Of a stretch of 64,000 bases of DNA, positions 62,494 to 64,000 are shown in pieces. Both the position numbers and the translations under genes were made by a program. Source of the stretch: Janthinobacterium sp. 64 (lineage in GTDB: Bacteria > Pseudomonadota > Gammaproteobacteria > Burkholderiales > Burkholderiaceae_D); the NCBI RefSeq assembly GCF_002813325.1, contig NZ_PHUG01000001.1, positions 5,208,001 to 5,272,000 on the forward strand. Direction: 5' to 3'. Below the pieces are notes generated by a model. The model was not told the DNA's origin and did not search any database. It saw only the letters and a program-made list of their open reading frames with translations. The first letter of the stretch is position 1; each line of letters begins with the position of its first letter.

Positions 62494-63495
62494 ATGACTA
62501 CCTCCATGCCTTGTACCGAGGACGCGCCCGCTGCCGCTGCCGCGCGGCCCGCCAGGAAACGCTACAACATGAAGCAATGGGCGCCGTATATCTTCATCAG
62601 CCCCTTCTTCATCCTGTTCGCCGTCTTCAGCCTGTTCCCGCTGCTGTTTTCCATCTATCTGTCGTTCAACCAGTGGGAAGCGGCCAGCGGCGTGGAAGCC
62701 ATGCAGTGGGTGGGCCTGGACAACTACAAGTATGCCTTGAGCGACCCGTGGTTTTTGCGCTCGCTGGGCAACACGCTGTGGCTGGCGCTGGCCTCGGGCG
62801 TGCCGCAGCACCTGGTGGCCATTCCGCTGGCAGCGTTCATCCACAACAGCTTCAAGCGCTCGCGCAACCTGGTGATCGGCATTTACTTTTTACCGTTCAT
62901 CACCTCCAGCGTGGCCATCGCCATGGTCTTCAACACCCTGTTCTCGCGCGACTATGGGCAGATCAATGTGCTGATCCAATGGTGCGCCAGCCTGCCGCTC
63001 GTCGGCGGCCTGTTTCCGGCGGAATCGATCGACTGGCTGGGCAGCTCGCTGTTCATCAAGCCGGCCGTCGCCTTCGTGATTTTCTGGCGCTACCTGGGCT
63101 GGAATCTGGTGCTGTATCTGTCCGCGCTGCAGGTGATACCCAAAGACCTGTACGAAGCGGCCACCATCGACGGCGCCTCGAAACGCCAGCAGTTCTGGTA
63201 CATCACCCTGCCGCAGCTGCGCCCCATGATCTACCTGGCCGTGACACTGACCATCATGGGCAACCTGCAGCTGTTCGAGGAGCCGTTCGTGCTGGTGGCC
63301 GAATCGAGCGGCGTGAGCCAGTCGGTGATGACGACGGCCATCTTCGTCTACAAGACGGCGTTTTCCTCGGGCGACTTCGGCACGGCGTCGGCCATTTCCT
63401 GGCTGCTGTTTTTGATCATCGCCAGCACCACCTGGGTCAATAACCGCATTTTCAGCCGCAACGAACGTAGAGAAAAACGCAAGGAGGTCCGATGA
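62494..63495 (+). CDS. Sugar ABC transporter permease (MalF/UgpA type)
   Basis: A 333-residue permease with six membrane segments. The N-terminal cytoplasmic tail ends in KRYNMKQWAPYIFISPFFILFAVFSLFPLLFSIYLSF, typical of this family. The EAA loop for the ATPase contact is YEAATIDGASKRQQFWYITLPQLRP. It starts 7 nt after the binding-protein stop and overlaps the next permease by 4 nt (ATGA). Confidence 0.92.
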   Translation: MTTSMPCTEDAPAAAAARPARKRYNMKQWAPYIFISPFFILFAVFSLFPLLFSIYLSFNQWEAASGVEAMQWVGLDNYKYALSDPWFLRSLGNTLWLALASGVPQHLVAIPLAAFIHNSFKRSRNLVIGIYFLPFITSSVAIAMVFNTLFSRDYGQINVLIQWCASLPLVGGLFPAESIDWLGSSLFIKPAVAFVIFWRYLGWNLVLYLSALQVIPKDLYEAATIDGASKRQQFWYITLPQLRPMIYLAVTLTIMGNLQLFEEPFVLVAESSGVSQSVMTTAIFVYKTAFSSGDFGTASAISWLLFLIIASTTWVNNRIFSRNERREKRKEVR

Positions 63496-64000
63496 AAACC
63501 ACCCGCTGGACGGCCTACGCCATGGTGGCCATCGGCGCCCTGATCATGGTCGCGCCGTTCTACTTCATGTTCGTCTTCGCCACGCACACGAGCGCCGAGA
63601 TCTACAGCCTGCCGCCGCCGCGCTGGTTCGGCACGGCCCTGCTCAACAACCTGGAATTGCTGCAGGAGCGCCTGCCGTTCTGGCGCAATATCGGCATCAG
63701 CCTGTACGTGGCGCTGATGACGACGGCCCTGACCTTGTTCTTTTGCTCGCTGGGCGGCTATGCGTTTGCCATGTACGAGTTCCGCTTCAAGCGGCCCCTG
63801 TTCACCCTGGTGATGGCGTCGATGATCATCCCGTCTTTCATGAACATGATTCCCACGTTCATGCTGATGGATTTCCTCGGCTGGCTGGACCAGCCGCGCG
63901 CCCTGTACGTGCCTGGCGCGGCCGGCGCGCTGGGGATTTTCCTGATGCGCCAGTACATCGGCACGGCCATTCCGAAGGATCTGATCGAGGCGGCGCGCAT
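63492..64000 (+). CDS. Sugar ABC transporter permease (MalG/UgpE type), 3' end outside window
   Basis: About 169 codons are present. GGAGG (63484-63488) precedes ATG 63492. The N-terminus MKTTRWTAYAMVAIGALIMVAPFYFMFVFATHTSAEIYSLPPP is the MalG-type start, and the window ends just at the EAA motif (PKDLIEAAR). It forms the membrane channel with the preceding permease; an ATPase gene is expected downstream or elsewhere. Confidence 0.92.
   Translation, partial: MKTTRWTAYAMVAIGALIMVAPFYFMFVFATHTSAEIYSLPPPRWFGTALLNNLELLQERLPFWRNIGISLYVALMTTALTLFFCSLGGYAFAMYEFRFKRPLFTLVMASMIIPSFMNMIPTFMLMDFLGWLDQPRALYVPGAAGALGIFLMRQYIGTAIPKDLIEAAR

Noticed and set aside
1..64000. CRISPR array or cas genes
   Set aside because: No regularly spaced direct repeats with unique spacers and no Cas-like proteins were seen.

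Overview
The window reads as chromosome from a GC-rich betaproteobacterium of the Oxalobacteraceae, most like Janthinobacterium, Massilia or Duganella. The case rests on the aromatic/ribosomal supraoperon order serC-pheA-hisC-tyrA-aroA-cmk-rpsA-ihfB downstream of gyrA, the ompA-ubiG-gph-ssrA block beside it, the MoxR/DUF58/TgpA cluster, and families of palindromic repeats scattered between genes. The genus is inference; no 16S gene is present.

Positions 1-6.4 kb are accessory. They hold the start of an RsbRD-type sensor kinase, a PrlF/YhaV toxin-antitoxin pair with a perfect palindromic operator, and two inverted copies of an unusual module. That module pairs a leaderless MepA-like (LAS/M74-type) metallopeptidase with a small exported protein carrying four conserved cysteines; a third, tandem copy of the small protein has no peptidase. 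The organisation resembles peptidoglycan-hydrolase effector/immunity pairs and is the best candidate here for an undescribed system. The region ends at the tmRNA gene ssrA (6425-6785, minus strand).

Positions 6.9-31.6 kb are mostly housekeeping: gph, ubiG, ompA, gyrA (Ala at position 83 of the quinolone-resistance region), the aromatic amino-acid supraoperon, LPS and envelope genes (lapA, lapB, ugd, hldE1), a ComEA-like helix-hairpin-helix protein, a phospholipase-D-type enzyme, a cyclic-nucleotide-domain/flavoprotein fusion without the redox CxxC, and cysM.

Positions 31.7-47.5 kb are mixed. They contain a small DNA-binding protein beside an AT-rich gap, an overlapping minus-strand cluster moxR-DUF58-tgpA-mltB, a histone-deacetylase-like enzyme, a circularly permuted ribosome GTPase, a dioxygenase/LysR divergent pair, a TonB-receptor-like barrel that seems to lack its plug, dsbA, a short-chain dehydrogenase and a SnoaL-like protein.

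Positions 47.5-53.7 kb form a minus-strand aromatic-acid-type efflux set (outer-membrane factor, MarR, FUSC pump, DUF1656, HlyD adaptor, LysR). Positions 53.8-59.7 kb carry small envelope and stress genes, a YghZ-type aldo/keto reductase, a CYTH-CHAD protein and sodB. From 59.9 kb to the end a LacI-family repressor faces a sugar ABC transporter operon, with three 14-bp operators between them.

Two themes run through the non-coding DNA. Short REP-like hairpins show compensatory base changes. Longer palindromes of about 100-126 bp share a core between copies but carry copy-specific, self-complementary outer arms.
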